64,000 nucleotides of DNA from Girardinichthys multiradiatus. Its lineage: Eukaryota > Chordata > Actinopteri > Cyprinodontiformes > Goodeidae. Each line of letters starts with the position of its first letter. Within the stretch, counting starts at the first letter, position 1. The position numbers and the translations under genes are program-made. Shown here piece by piece: positions 10,768 to 21,806 of this stretch. The stretch is taken from assembly GCF_021462225.1 (NCBI RefSeq), contig NC_061796.1, positions 46,842,891 through 46,906,890 of the forward strand, written 5' to 3'. The notes beneath the pieces are model-generated. The model was given only the letters and a program-made list of their open reading frames with translations, did not search any database and was not told where the DNA came from.

Positions 10768-11720
10768 CTGTTACTTCATCTACTAACATAGAATATACTG
10801 AAACTGGTAACAATAAAGTAATTAGAGCACAGAGTCCTGTTACATTTGAAGGTAATCAATCAAACAACCACCACCAAATGTCTCCTCTAGAGACTAGTTT
10901 AAAACACTTATTTACTTTTACAATTGTAATACACCATACTGCAATGAGATTTCCCAATTTGTTACCTCTCTCTGTCATATTTATACATGTATAGTTTCCA
11001 GTGGTGACCCGTTTATGAAATACTGATTTATCCTTATCTGCTATAATTACAGGAAAAACAGAATCCCAGTGCTGACACATTTCATTAGGATTAGTTTGAT
11101 TCATTACTTCCATCATACAGGGTTGTGGTATCACAGCTGGAATTATTTATAATAAAAACCTGGGACCCAAACACACAACACAATCTCTTTTAGTCATGTT
11201 AGCTGCTTGTTCTACCATCAATAATCAGTTATTATTTGTTCCTGATACTCCAGTAATAACCTGGAACTTAGTCATCTGTAGTTAACTTTCCTAACATAAT
11301 TTTCACTCTCCTCGCTTTGTTACCTGGATTACATTATCAGTTTTATGGAACTTAAACAACTTCTTTTAATAACTAGCATAATCAGTGGTGCACCACTCTG
11401 GTGTCCAATTATTTCCTTCATCAGCTACCATCATGGACCATGAGGTGTCTCTTCTATCATTAGTTAAGTACCATTTATAACTTCTATAATCCTGTCCTTT
11501 CCTTCCTCATTTAATCAAGCTATTGAGTGGATCAGCACCACAGCTATGGTTTTAGATTTCACGCACACTTGAATACCATAAGTATAAGAAGTTTATTTAG
11601 TACACATAGTTAGGTTATCTTACCTACCTTGATTTAGCGCTACTTGTTTCATATAACTCATAACAGATGTTGTTTTATTCTAATTCATCTTGACTGGTTT
11701 CCAGAAGTACCAGAAAAACA
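10768..11720 (-). pseudogene. ERV1 envelope surface region, broken
   Basis: The minus frame 11134-10856 encodes a surface-subunit piece with glycosylation sites (NQTNPNEMC; NYTCINMT) and ends near IWWWLFD. It is identical in translation to the same piece in ERV2 (46997-47275). A hydrophobic stretch at about 10790-10850 (GLCALITLLLPVSVYSML) fits a fusion peptide just before the TM frame. Further upstream, 11140-11720 contains the remaining SU in several frames. The leader at about 11640-11790 matches ERV2's hydrophobic signal region at 46355-46440. Stops and shifts break the gene. Confidence 0.65.
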
Positions 11721-11899
11721 AAAAAATCAATATAAAAAAAAAATATATAAACACACAGCAACAGAAAGTATTGTTCATTCATCTAAAAGTCATTTTGGCT
11801 GAAATTTTCACTCCTCTAAATGGTTCCAGTGTCTTAATTGTCTTCACTGACTTTCGGGTCTCTCCAGCCTCTAAATGTCTGGGTCCACCCTATTATCAG

Positions 11900-12500
11900 T
11901 CTATAAATCACTTCCCCTGACGGAGCTTTCAACCGAAATGATCTTTTTACAATGTGTAAGGTGAATCCAGGTTGATCTCTCAGCTATTTTACTGCCCTTG
12001 CAGTGGTTAATAATACCTAATATGGATCCTCTCACTTAGGTGAAATACCAATGTTTCTTCTTTACACTCCTTATTAACACCCAGTCTCCTGGTTTCACTA
12101 GTTAGTTTTCCTGCTGGGAAATAGAACATTCCTCATTAGCTTAAATATATTTCTGTTGCTTTCTAACATACTCCTCATATAATCAGCTAGGTTACCTTCT
12201 TCATCTAACTCCCACTGATTTTTAAACTGTGGTAGTCTGTATGGTCTTCCAAATAACATTTCATAGGGTGTTAACCCTGAGGTAGTTGTAATGTTTAGTT
12301 GGAAATAGTTCTATCCATTTAGAAAATACATCTATAATGACTAAACAGAACTTTTTCCCTTCACTATGATTTAACTCAATAAAATCCACATGAATTGTTT
12401 GAAAAGGGTATCTTAGTTTTGCAAATTGTCCCCTTTGTTGTCTTAAATTCCCTTGTGGATTATGTTTTGCACATGCTAAACATGTTTTACAAAAACATTT
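11900..12500 (-). pseudogene. ERV1 integrase remnant (core deleted)
   Basis: The minus strand shows the start of the integrase catalytic domain (HMDFIELNHSEGK; FSKWIELFPTK) and then passes without a gap into PYEMLFGRPYRLPQFKNKW, which belongs after the catalytic core. The second Asp and the Glu of the DDE triad are therefore absent. The junction is the same as in ERV2 (about 45840-45870). Downstream text resembles the integrase tail (VKPGDWVLI), with frameshifts. Confidence 0.7.
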
Positions 12501-12852
12501 TTTTTTAATAAGAATGTTTTTAGAATTTAATCAATATGTTATATAATATTAATATATCTGTCCTACTATTCCCCCCTGTTGAGACATTATAAAAACACAA
12601 TGGCTCAAATATTGCTTCCATTTATAGGTTCTTTGGTAGGACAGGTTTATTATCTGGTCAAATATAGATTTCATCTTTTAATTCAGCTCCATGTTTTTTC
12701 CACATTTCTATCTCCTGTAGTGAGCTTTGTTGTTGCATCTTTTCTAACACTATATCCATTGTCACCAATGCATATCCTGTTTGTGTTTTCTCCCTCTCAT
12801 CTTTTTAGAGAAATCATTCACATAAACTATTTTGTGATCCTGCAAATCACTT

Positions 12853-13230
12853 CTAATTTTTTTCTTTATCCTTGAATAAAGATATTTGTGGAGGTGACCA
12901 CATGTTGCAGAGCTTCCTAGTGTCTTCCTCTAACACTACTTCAGCAACTGACGTACTCTTCCTTTCTGTATAAACATAAGTTACCATGACTTTTATAGGG
13001 GTTACTTTATTTAATACTTCTTCATAAATTTTATCTTGTCCAGGAGTATTTTTATACCACATGGTAATATGTAGATCATCTGGTGTCATCTGATCTTGTA
13101 GTCGAGTTATGACATTTCTTCCTTCTGTTAGTAAAGCTGTCCCTACGTCTAGGGGTGGCTTATTCAGAACATCCAGTGAATAGTGGTAATAAGGTGGTCC
13201 TTCTCCTTTTTTAACATCAACACCCTGATG
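12853..13230 (-). pseudogene. ERV1 protease/RT junction remnant
   Basis: The open minus frame 13089-12853 (TPDDLHITMWYKNTPGQDK; KVMVTYVYTERKSTS; VLEEDTRKLCNMW) matches ERV2 43438-43630 between protease and reverse transcriptase. After KDKE at about 12870 the sequence jumps to text that in ERV2 lies at 45296, so about 1.6 kb encoding reverse transcriptase and RNase H is absent. On the other side, about 13200-13260 joins gag's basic region directly to the C-terminal protease text, so the zinc knuckle and protease active site are also missing. Confidence 0.7.
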
Positions 13231-13259
13231 TTATTTGTCTGTAATCTCCTCTGCTCACT

Positions 13260-14480
13260 CCTCTCTGACCCCTGCGGTTTTTTGTCCTCTGCCTCTAAAT
13301 TTTTCTCTTCCTCTGTTGTTTTAATATTAACTTCTTCTTCTTGCTGAAAAAAGGTGTTGCCTATTTAATTATTTATTTCCCTTTTTTTTTTTTTTTTTTT
13401 TTCTATCTCCTTCATAACTTTTCCTGCATGAAGGGCATGATTAACATAGTCTTCTAGATTTGCTGTGGGGAACCCTATAAAATATCTCCTTACCCAAGTA
13501 TTAATTGCATCCCTGGAACCAGCATGTAGTGCATTTTTTAACTGCTGTTAATAAACTCCTTGCTTATTGTAGACCACTATGTATTTTAAACACTTTTGTC
13601 AGTCTAATCCTATATTCTTCAAAAGGTTATTCCTCTTTTTGTTTCACTCTGGCTATTAAAAAGTGTAAAATATTTTCTAAGGTTACACAGAAAAAAAACC
13701 ATGTCATGCCATGAACCTCCGTGACACGCTGTATCAACAGCCTTCAGCATCTCAAAACAATAATAATAAAAAATAAACACAAATAAAACATACATGAGGT
13801 ACAGCCATGGTGGGGATGGATTTCTTCACCAAAGGGACTCATTTTAGCCCATCTTATCCTGTCAAACCTCCTCAGATCTTTGGTACAAAACAAAAACTTT
13901 CCACCTACTCTTTTACTCCCCTTCTTTTGTCCTGCTATTCCACTTTGCAAGTCTATCAAAAATTACTTCTTAGCCCTCTGACCTTTTCTGCTTTCCACAA
14001 AAACGTCCATTCTTATCTCCTGCATCACATTTCTCTCTTTTTAGTTATTTTTAAGTAATAATCTACATCCTCATCTACATTACTGCTTTGTCCATTTTTC
14101 TTAAATCACGTTTACTTTAATGTACTTTTAATTATTGCATCCTATAGATTAACAAATTTTTTAGAGTTTAAACAACCATCATAATGATATGTGGTTATCC
14201 ATTTATCTAAATATTTTCATTTTAATATTTTAATTTGATCCTGTGCTTCCATAAATTTCCAATCTTTACATTATTATTCATTTTAGTGTATTTAAATCAC
14301 CCTTTTCCCATTTCTTTTATTTAAATTTGGTCCAGTATATAAATACCTAGGGTATTCTAAATGCTGGATTATTCTGCTCAGTAGGGTGACAGAAAAATCT
14401 CCTTTTGTGGTAATTCTCACTTCAACTCTTTCGAGTGGAGAATTCTTGCCTTTGCTTCCACAAAAGTTAGTCACTTATAA
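13260..14480 (-). pseudogene. ERV1 gag remnant
   Basis: The matrix-like piece at 14474-14292 (FCGSKGKNSPLERVEVRIT; LLSRIIQHLEYPRYLYTGP) is nearly identical to ERV2 41472-41630. Further pieces at 13959-13744 and around 13500-13700 correspond to ERV2 capsid text around 42290-42440. A run of over 20 T on the + strand at about 13381-13402 (poly-A in gag orientation) replaces a short A-rich stretch of ERV2. Frames are broken throughout. Confidence 0.6.
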
Positions 14481-15043
14481 TCCCACTGCTTTGGTATGAT
14501 GTAAAACCTAGTGGTTTAAATCCTCCATTTATTTCTCACATACACACATTTAAACGCAGATTTTACTTAGTATTTTTTTGTTGTTTAAAATACTTAAATG
14601 CAGATTTTACTTAGTATTTTTTGTTGTTTAAAATACTTAAACACAGACTCCGCCGTTCTGGAAACACGGAATTTTAGTATTACTTTCTTAATACTTAAGA
14701 GGACTCTATCGTCCCCTATAACCTCGGAAGTTTCAGTATTTTCACTAATACTTTAAGCAGAACTCCGGCGCACTGCTGTTACCTGTCAGTGCCTAGGTTC
14801 ACAGGGTTTCACTTCACGCAATGACCCCCAGTCATTCGTCACACTTTTGTTTTAAATCCAGATTCAACTCACCACTTTGTCCTCTCCTCTCTCTCTCAGA
14901 GTTCTGTCAGCCGTCAGACTCCAGCGGGCGGGCCGAAATCCAGTCCCGGAAAGGGTCTGTGTGTCTTCCTGATGAAAACAGCCGTGCGCACGGTCTTTTC
15001 CTGGAGTCTACCGACCCGCTGGAATCATCAGGCGTAGTTGGAA

Positions 15044-15060
15044 TCCGGCTCGAAGGACCA
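15044..15060 (-). promoter_or_regulatory. ERV1 primer-binding site, tRNA-Tyr
   Basis: On the + strand this reads TCCGGCTCGAAGGACCA, the 3' end of vertebrate tRNA-Tyr including CCA. The minus (viral) strand therefore has its complement six bases inside the 5' LTR. Confidence 0.8.
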
Positions 15061-15066
15061 AATTAA

Positions 15067-15607
15067 TGTCAGGTTTAACCAACCTAACAATATTTATAAC
15101 AACACAAAAAGAAGAGAGAGACAAAGTATTAGTTCCTTTTACTCGCTTTGCGAGGAGAGACAGTCAAGATTTGCTCAGTTACAGATTTCGCACCGCTCTG
15201 AAGCCTATCCGACCGTTTCCTCTTTTTATTGTTTTTCGGGGGTCCCTAGTTTACATAAAACATTGTTCTCTAAAGGATGGGAAAACAACAACTGCATCGT
15301 AAACAGGTCATAAACAGCTTTATACATTAACAACACATTTCCCACAGTCTCCTACAACTGGTAGGGTCAGTTGTGACTTTTTGTTGAGTGTAATCAGCCT
15401 TCATCTTTATGACCTCCTTCATCTTTATGACCTCCTCAACTGGACTGCTTCCTTCTCTGCTAGTTCAGCTCCATTTATGATCTTTGCCTGCAGACAAACT
15501 CACACATCCTTTCTCACACATACATCATGAAAGGTTATAAGATCAAATAGTCAAGTTAAAGAATAGGAGAAAATATAAGATAAATCTAATATTCAATTAT
15601 TCCAACA
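15067..15607 (-). repeat. ERV1 5' LTR
   Basis: Partner of 9361-9883, with roughly ten point or small differences by eye and one extra 18-bp tandem duplication (acctccttcatctttatg) at about 15416-15434. The pairing and flanking TTCTT copies show one insertion event. Confidence 0.9.
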
Positions 15608-15759
15608 TTCTTCAACCACCTCTTCAATCACTCGCCAGTGATCAGCTTACAGTTCTTTATCTTGTGGTGGTCCGCTGTCCTCACACCTTTCAGGCTGTGG
15701 ATGATCCAGTTGGAAGATGACTTGTGTCCTGGAAGCCAGATGAAGCTGGAGGAGCTGGA

Positions 15760-15846
15760 GCTTTCCTGCAGCTTTCCTGCAGCTTTCCTGCAGCTTTCCT
15801 GCAGCTTTCCTGCAGCTTTCCTGCAGCTTTCCTGCAGCTTTCCTGG
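15760..15846. repeat. 12-bp tandem repeat (CTTTCCTGCAGC) about seven copies
   Basis: Near-perfect head-to-tail copies of a 12-mer inside the C-terminal end of provirus A pol. The unit is a multiple of three, so it extends the minus frame by four residues per copy. Confidence 0.9.
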
Positions 15847-16194
15847 GTGTCTAGTAGGATCTGATATGGGCCATTCCAGCCCTGGACTTCTTGTGTTTTC
15901 TCCTAGATTCTTTGAGCAGAATCCAGTCGCCAGGAATCAGGACTGGAGGGTGGAAGTGGCTGTTTCTGGTAATGCAGCCTTCACCATCTGTGAAACTTGA
16001 GAAAACACAGTGGACAGGTTTTGACAGTAAAACAACATCCTATCTTCACACAAAGATGTGGAAGAAAAAGATCCTGGCAATATCCCCGTGTCCAAATTAG
16101 GAGACCTGCCACACAGCACTTCAAAAGGACTGAGATTAGCCTGTGTCCTTTGTCTCAATCTTATATAAGTGAGAACAATAGGTAGAGCCTTCAC
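15845..16194 (-). pseudogene. Provirus A integrase C-terminal remnant
   Basis: The minus frame from 16194 reads MKALPIVLTYIRLRQRTQAN then LSPFEVLCGRSPNL, the region just after the catalytic core in gamma-like fish integrases. Further on, in shifted frames, come PGDWILLKESRRKH and a GPYQILLDT motif (the GPY/F module that binds DNA). Everything upstream of MKALPIV, including the DDE core, is missing. It ends in the 12-bp repeat array and then the ERV1 insertion site. Confidence 0.7.
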
Positions 16195-19100
16195 AACACT
16201 TGGCTAATTTTCAATTCAAAGTCCCATTCTCAAACCTAAGTGCTTAACTACATGAACTTCATCAAAACATCCAACAAAATCCAAAGAATTGATCTTCTGA
16301 CTTCACCTGATATACTAGCAGTGACCATCAGCTAAATATTCTGAATATCAAAAATGTGACATGATGTTTGAGGAAGGTCTGATTACAGGTCAATATTTCA
16401 TAGTTTCAGAATACCCACAAAGAATTTCAAAAATGGTCTAATCTGTGGAGATGTAAAATTTCACAAAGAATCAACAGCATACTTTCAGAGAGGTTTTCAT
16501 AATGTGGTCTTAGGGAGCTATGCACCATTTATATAAACAAAGTACAACGTCTCTCTCGCATTGTCTCTAAGTCCTCACTGGAGGTCTGAGCTACCCTTTT
16601 TCCCATGAGTGCTACAACTTTTGGAACCCCATGTTACTTTATTCTGACATTCCTCTCTTCTGGCGCAGGGTCCAACCCATGCAACAATCCAGCAAAAAGT
16701 TTAAATAAAAATGTTCTAGTAACCAAGATCACATTACATAGAACCAAAGAAATGAATTCTGACATAACTATGTGTCACTATGAATTTAACAAAAGCAACA
16801 TAAAGAAAAAAAAAGAAAAAATCCAGATGTTTTTAACTGCAATTCAGTTCCAGTAACAACAAAACACAAACTTTAGTTATTCACGTCATCAATGTCTCAC
16901 TTAGAAATTAGTCACATATCATCCTAATTTGTCTTGTATGAAGATGAGTATTAGATTAATGGACATCCAATGTAATTCAGATGCATAAACCCTACAAATT
17001 TAATCTAATAAATAATTCCCACCAAGTATAAAGTCATAACTCTGATTCTTTATCAAAAATATATTCCTTACTTTTGGCATATCTTGAACTGTCAGCTAGT
17101 TTAATGGTACCAGGGGAAACTTTCAATCTAATAAATCACCAATGATTCTGTATGCAAAACTAATTATTCAAACTAGTTTAAACTATTTCATTAACCTTTT
17201 AATAATAAAACGCATAAATCTAAAAGTCATCCTACATCCTTAATCATTATACAAAAAAAAACATGTTATTAAGGCAACAATCACTACAAGCATTTTGATT
17301 CTATTGTCTCATAAACAGTGTTAAAACTCAGGAAGGGAGGTGCTGAGCGTTACCATGACAACAAAGATATGAACCAACCTGGTAGGTGGGCGGAGTCAGG
17401 CAGAACTAACCTTTGATTGACAGCCTATGGGCAGACCCACAGTTTCTTCATCCCATCCCATCTTAGTGTAACTTAAACTGCAAAACTGTTAACATGAACC
17501 TACCTGAGAAACAAGCTGCTTCTTAACTCTCCTGAAAACTCAAAGTTTTAATCAATCTGGGATTTAGAAACATTATTCTAAACAGGGATTATTGTTTCAT
17601 GCAACATATAATCAAACATTCATTCAAAAAAACAAAGACAAAACATCAAAGACAAACAAATGGCCAAATTTGAAGCTTCAAGAATTCAAAGAAATTTTTA
17701 ACAATCTCTTTTCAGAATATGTTTTCTCAACCATATCTTTTAATGCTATAATTGATCAATTTTGTTATGACAATCTTCAGGATCCTTTTTTTAAAAATGA
17801 GTGCACATAGTCCAAAAAATCTCAAAGTATTTAGAAGCACAGCAACAGTTTTCTCTAACATGAACCCAAATTTACTGATGCTGAAACCTTTTGCTAATTC
17901 TTTGTACTGTAACTCTGTAATAATAATAACTACAATCCTGAGAGTTATTGTTATAATTCTCTTTTTGTTTTGCTCAATTTGATCGCAGCTGTATTGCAGA
18001 ATTTCAAGTTAAATGCAAAGAAGTATTTTTAATTTAATTCAATTCAAATTCAAAGATACTTTATTGATCCCCGAGGGGAAATTAGAAAAGTCAGCATTGA
18101 CATTTTTATGTTATACCCAAACTAAACAAAACTGCAGTGTTTGACTTAATCAGAAATTAAGATAAGAAGCTTGTCTCCAAACTGGACTTTTTCTCATTTT
18201 CTTTAATTTGGGCTATTTAAAGTTTGAGAGTTGGGGAGAACTTATTACTAGAACCCCTCTTTAACAATCTAAATGCTGATAAATGTTCCAATATTTCATG
18301 ATTTAGTAATCTGAAATCACCTTGTGTACCTTTCTACTCCTATGTATTCTTTTAATCTTTAAACCCTAAGAAATCAAACAAGGAGACTGGAGTTTGAGCC
18401 AACCATCCTCTTTAGTATTGAGAGCCTTTATTTCTTTTCTTTTCCTAAATTGAAGGATTTTACTTGTCTTGATTCTGTTATAAAAATCCTAACCTTGGTT
18501 CCAAAACTAAACTCTTCAACCCCAATCTGTGTCCCCAGAGTAGAAATTTTGAGTATTATTGCATTTCAAAGCCACCAAATGACTGGAACTCATCATTGGC
18601 TTAGATCTATTTTAATAAGTAATCAGCCTACCTTTAATTAAGTCTTATAATTTTATGGACCCAAAATCTATGGCTTACAGGCTTCAGGAGTCCAGGAACC
18701 ACAAGTTGAGTACTACTGCATTGAACAATGGTGTTAACTTTCTGCAGAGATTGAAGGATTGGCTAAATATATTATTTCTGCTTGGACAATAATCAGATTT
18801 AAAATTATTAGTTCACAGCTCCTAATTTACCTCAGATCATATTTGCTTCTAACCCAGTTCATAATAAGCTTCAGACAACATTATACTAAAAAAAAACAAG
18901 AACAAAACAAAAACCAGATCTGTTTTAAAATAAAGAAAAAGCATGCTTAAAAAACTTGTTACTGTGGTGGAAAATAACTCCATGGTTCTGAAGGTCTTTT
19001 CTATGCAGAGTCTTTTAGGAAACATGAGATTAGTTTAATTTTTGTGTGGTACCACTGTCCAATCAGATTCTTTCTAAATAACCCAATTTTTCATTCTCAT

Positions 19101-21380
19101 TTTAAAGGTTTGTTTTACCAAGGGAAATGTGTTTAACAAAACCAATTACTCTCAAAAGTTTTAAAAGTTTTTAGCTGCTGATATCTTATAAAACAACAAG
19201 TGTTTTAATATTTCTGTGCAGCACAGAACTGATCAGGTGTCCTTTCCTTCTCCAAAGGGAGAAAAAAGAACCTGCAGAACCAAACCTTTCATAGTTTTTG
19301 TCAGGACTTGATATAAGGTACAGTATAAATCAACACGCTGCATGAATCAGAAGAGGGAAGAAAAAAACCTAATATAACCTCTTCCCAGCAGCTGTTGTGA
19401 AAAACAATGAATTTGTACTTTCCATAAGCGTCAGTTAACACTTGCGGACAAAAACTGCACCAAACTGTAAATACTGTCAGAGACTGTATGAAGACCATCT
19501 GCAGTAAAACTAAGCCTGTTTTTATGAGGTCTCTACCCATTAGATTTATGGAATACAAAATCTGACAACAGAAAATAATACCTGAAGGAGAAACCCATCA
19601 GGTTTTACGCATTCGCTGGGTTTTAAAAATGCTCCTTCATGAGATCTGTCCTGAGAATAACATAGAAACACATGGTTACTGCTGAGTTTTGGAGATGTTG
19701 TAACTTCCTCTGCATTTTAATAACTTTTAATAACTAGAATAATTGACCCTAAATATTTCACAATGAAAGAGAACTTGTTTCTCTAAAAGAATTAACTGGA
19801 AAGTATCAAATGAGTTAAGTTATCACCCTTTTGAAGATACTTTTCTAACCCTAAAATAATATTTTAACCCGCTATATCTGTCAACGTCAAGCAAGCGTCA
19901 CATGAGCAGCGGTTAATAAGCGTTCTTCATTGCAGAAAATAGGAAAAGATTTATGCAAATGTGTGTGTGTTTGTACGTTACCCCCATCAGTTTCTAAATC
20001 GCTCCAGAGTCAGACTGTCATGGCACACAGTTCTCTATCAGTCCAAAAAACAACCAGGCCCTTCCCAGGTCTGTTGGTGAGACATTCAATCATTCTTTGT
20101 CCACTTTAACTTCTCCAGGAGGGAGAAAGAAGAAACTTTGCTCCGGTTTCTCTTCTGCCCGCATAAGATGCTTTCAATATAAATCCAGTGTATCGCTCTT
20201 CTAGCTCTTGCAAACAGCATGGATCGTTGTCCATCTCAGTGGGTCCAAACTTCTTCTGAGTTTTTTTTTTTCTTGTAGAAAGTCACACTGCGATTTTCAA
20301 CATGCAGGAAGGCAGATCTCTCTCTTTCAGGCCGTGCTGAAGAAGCGTCTCTGATGGAGTAGCCATGGAGAAGGGCAGGTTTCTAATATCCAGACTCAAA
20401 AACGCAGATGTTGAACTCAAATCCCATATATGTGTGTATTTGTGTGTGAGAGAGGCAAAAGAAAAAGTTTAGTATAGGTTCAGATTTTGTACAAAGAACT
20501 ATTATCAGTCAGTCATCCTTCCTTCCTTCCACAACATGAACTATAATCCTTTCTAAAACAACTTTCTTTTCGCATCTCTAATGTCCCTTTTCACTTTTAC
20601 CTTCTTTCCCGACTGATCGCAATATTTAAGACAAAGAAAACTTCCTTCAGTAAAGTTTGAACTCTTTAACCCCTTAATTGATGCACTCTGTGCTTTTTAA
20701 TATTCTTCTTATGTTTTTTTTATTTATTTTTCCATCAACTGTTTTACTTGAAACTATTTAAACTATTTAACTTATTCACACTCAAACTTCCACGCTGTGA
20801 AAAACCAAACTTATCTTCCAAATTAAAGCACATTTAACACAATCATCCCCAATTTTTCCTTTCATTATTTTATAAATCAGAGTATGAAGAAGGAGGCACC
20901 CCTGATGCCTCAAGGTTCCGGAACCATTTTTTTTTACCCGTTCAGCGGCACGTCTGTCGTCTGGCTTTTCTCCTTTATGAGGTGTAGAAAATTGCTAAAA
21001 ACCACCCGCAAAACCCTGTGTTTTGCTTTATCCCATTGTTACCAATGAGAACCTCCCTGCCATTCCTTTTGCAGGGTAACCAGGCCCTCAGCTGATGTCC
21101 TCCCTCTCGCAACTCTGGAACCTAATTAATTAGTTAGGAGATGATGGTTAATGTGTAATAAAAATAATAATATACATTATATCCTACAGAGCAACTTCTC
21201 ACCCAGATATATTTGAAGACAAATAGTTCGGATCTAATCGTCCAGAAGCCGCAGGCGGGCACCAGAACTCCCCTCCGTAAAATGGAAGTGGACTGAGAAC
21301 AACTCTCAGGCTGGCCAGGCGTCCGTGTCCCATCCTGCGGTCTCTTCTGGCACATTAGATCCTGTTCGTGACGCTAAAAT
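16195..21380. other. Provirus A internal region without recognisable genes
   Basis: About 5.2 kb of AT-rich sequence between integrase remnant and 5' LTR. I find no gag, protease, RT or RNase H motif on either strand. A teleost LINE tail ('actttattgatccccgaggg') lies at about 18050-18095. On the minus strand the segment next to the LTR (TTTTAGCGTCACGAACAGG, about 21362-21380) occupies the primer-binding position, but I cannot assign it to a tRNA with confidence. Confidence 0.6.
18045..18100 (-). repeat. LINE 3'-tail fragment
   Basis: The same tail type as the LINE at 5690-7033, without coding sequence. It is a very short 5'-truncated copy or a shared tail inside provirus A. Confidence 0.5.
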
Positions 21381-21806
21381 TGTTGTGGAATTTTCTTATC
21401 AAAGTGGGTAGAAGTTGACTCATAACAAGAGAAAATCCGGACTTTGTCTTTCTAAGTTTTATTCAAAGGCATTCAGCGTTTGAAGACCCTGACACTGAGG
21501 TTAGTCAGTGAAACAGAGCCCTGATCAGCATTTGCACACAGTATTTATACCAGAACATGATAGTGTTATCTCAACTTCAAAGAGTCTATGTTTTACGACC
21601 CAAACCCTTCTCGGGTTCAGAGGTGACAAAGTTATCTAGGAACAACCATCTACTCTCCCTGAGGCATCACCCTAACAAATGCCCTTAACCATTAAACGTC
21701 TGATAATGGCTTTTACAGCTTCCTCCTCTAACACAGATGTTCACTGGAGTGAGGTAAACCAAAGGTCATACACTGTGGAATGCTTACTGCAAGAATTTCC
21801 ATCACA
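21381..21806 (-). repeat. Provirus A 5' LTR
   Basis: Full-length partner of 7536-7961. It is followed by target-site copy CTTT at 21807-21810 and the resuming Tc1 sequence. Confidence 0.9.

Larger units (their letters stand above)
9361..15607 (-). mobile_element. Endogenous retrovirus ERV1 (minus strand, nested in provirus A)
   Basis: A complete insertion of 6247 bp with LTRs at 9361-9883 and 15067-15607 and a 5-bp flank repeat TTCTT (9356-9360 and 15608-15612). Beside the 5' LTR is a primer-binding site matching tRNA-Tyr; beside the 3' LTR is a purine tract (AGGGGGGAAA, minus strand). The order on the minus strand is gag remnant, a short pol remnant, an integrase remnant, then envelope. Compared with its relative ERV2 it lacks the NC zinc knuckle and most of the protease, the entire reverse transcriptase, and (shared with ERV2) the middle of integrase. 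Only the transmembrane envelope frame is long and open. It must have been mobilised by a helper. Confidence 0.88.
7536..21806 (-). mobile_element. Endogenous retrovirus, provirus A (minus strand)
   Basis: It is bounded by two 426-bp LTRs and flanked by a 4-bp duplication CTTT (7532-7535 and 21807-21810). Orientation is fixed by a purine tract read on the minus strand (CAGAAGAAGGGAG) directly inside the LTR at 7961 and by the order integrase C-terminus (15.9-16.2 kb) then envelope (8.0-8.9 kb). ERV1 (9361-15607) is inserted between these two genes; without it the provirus is about 8.0 kb. No gag, protease, reverse transcriptase or integrase core is recognisable in the 5 kb next to the 5' LTR, although the LTRs differ at only about eight positions by eye. 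Two features therefore stand out: recent insertion and almost no coding content. Confidence 0.85.

Noticed and set aside
15760..15846. CRISPR-like short repeats
   Set aside because: The 12-mers are adjacent with no spacers and lie in a retroviral coding frame of an animal genome.
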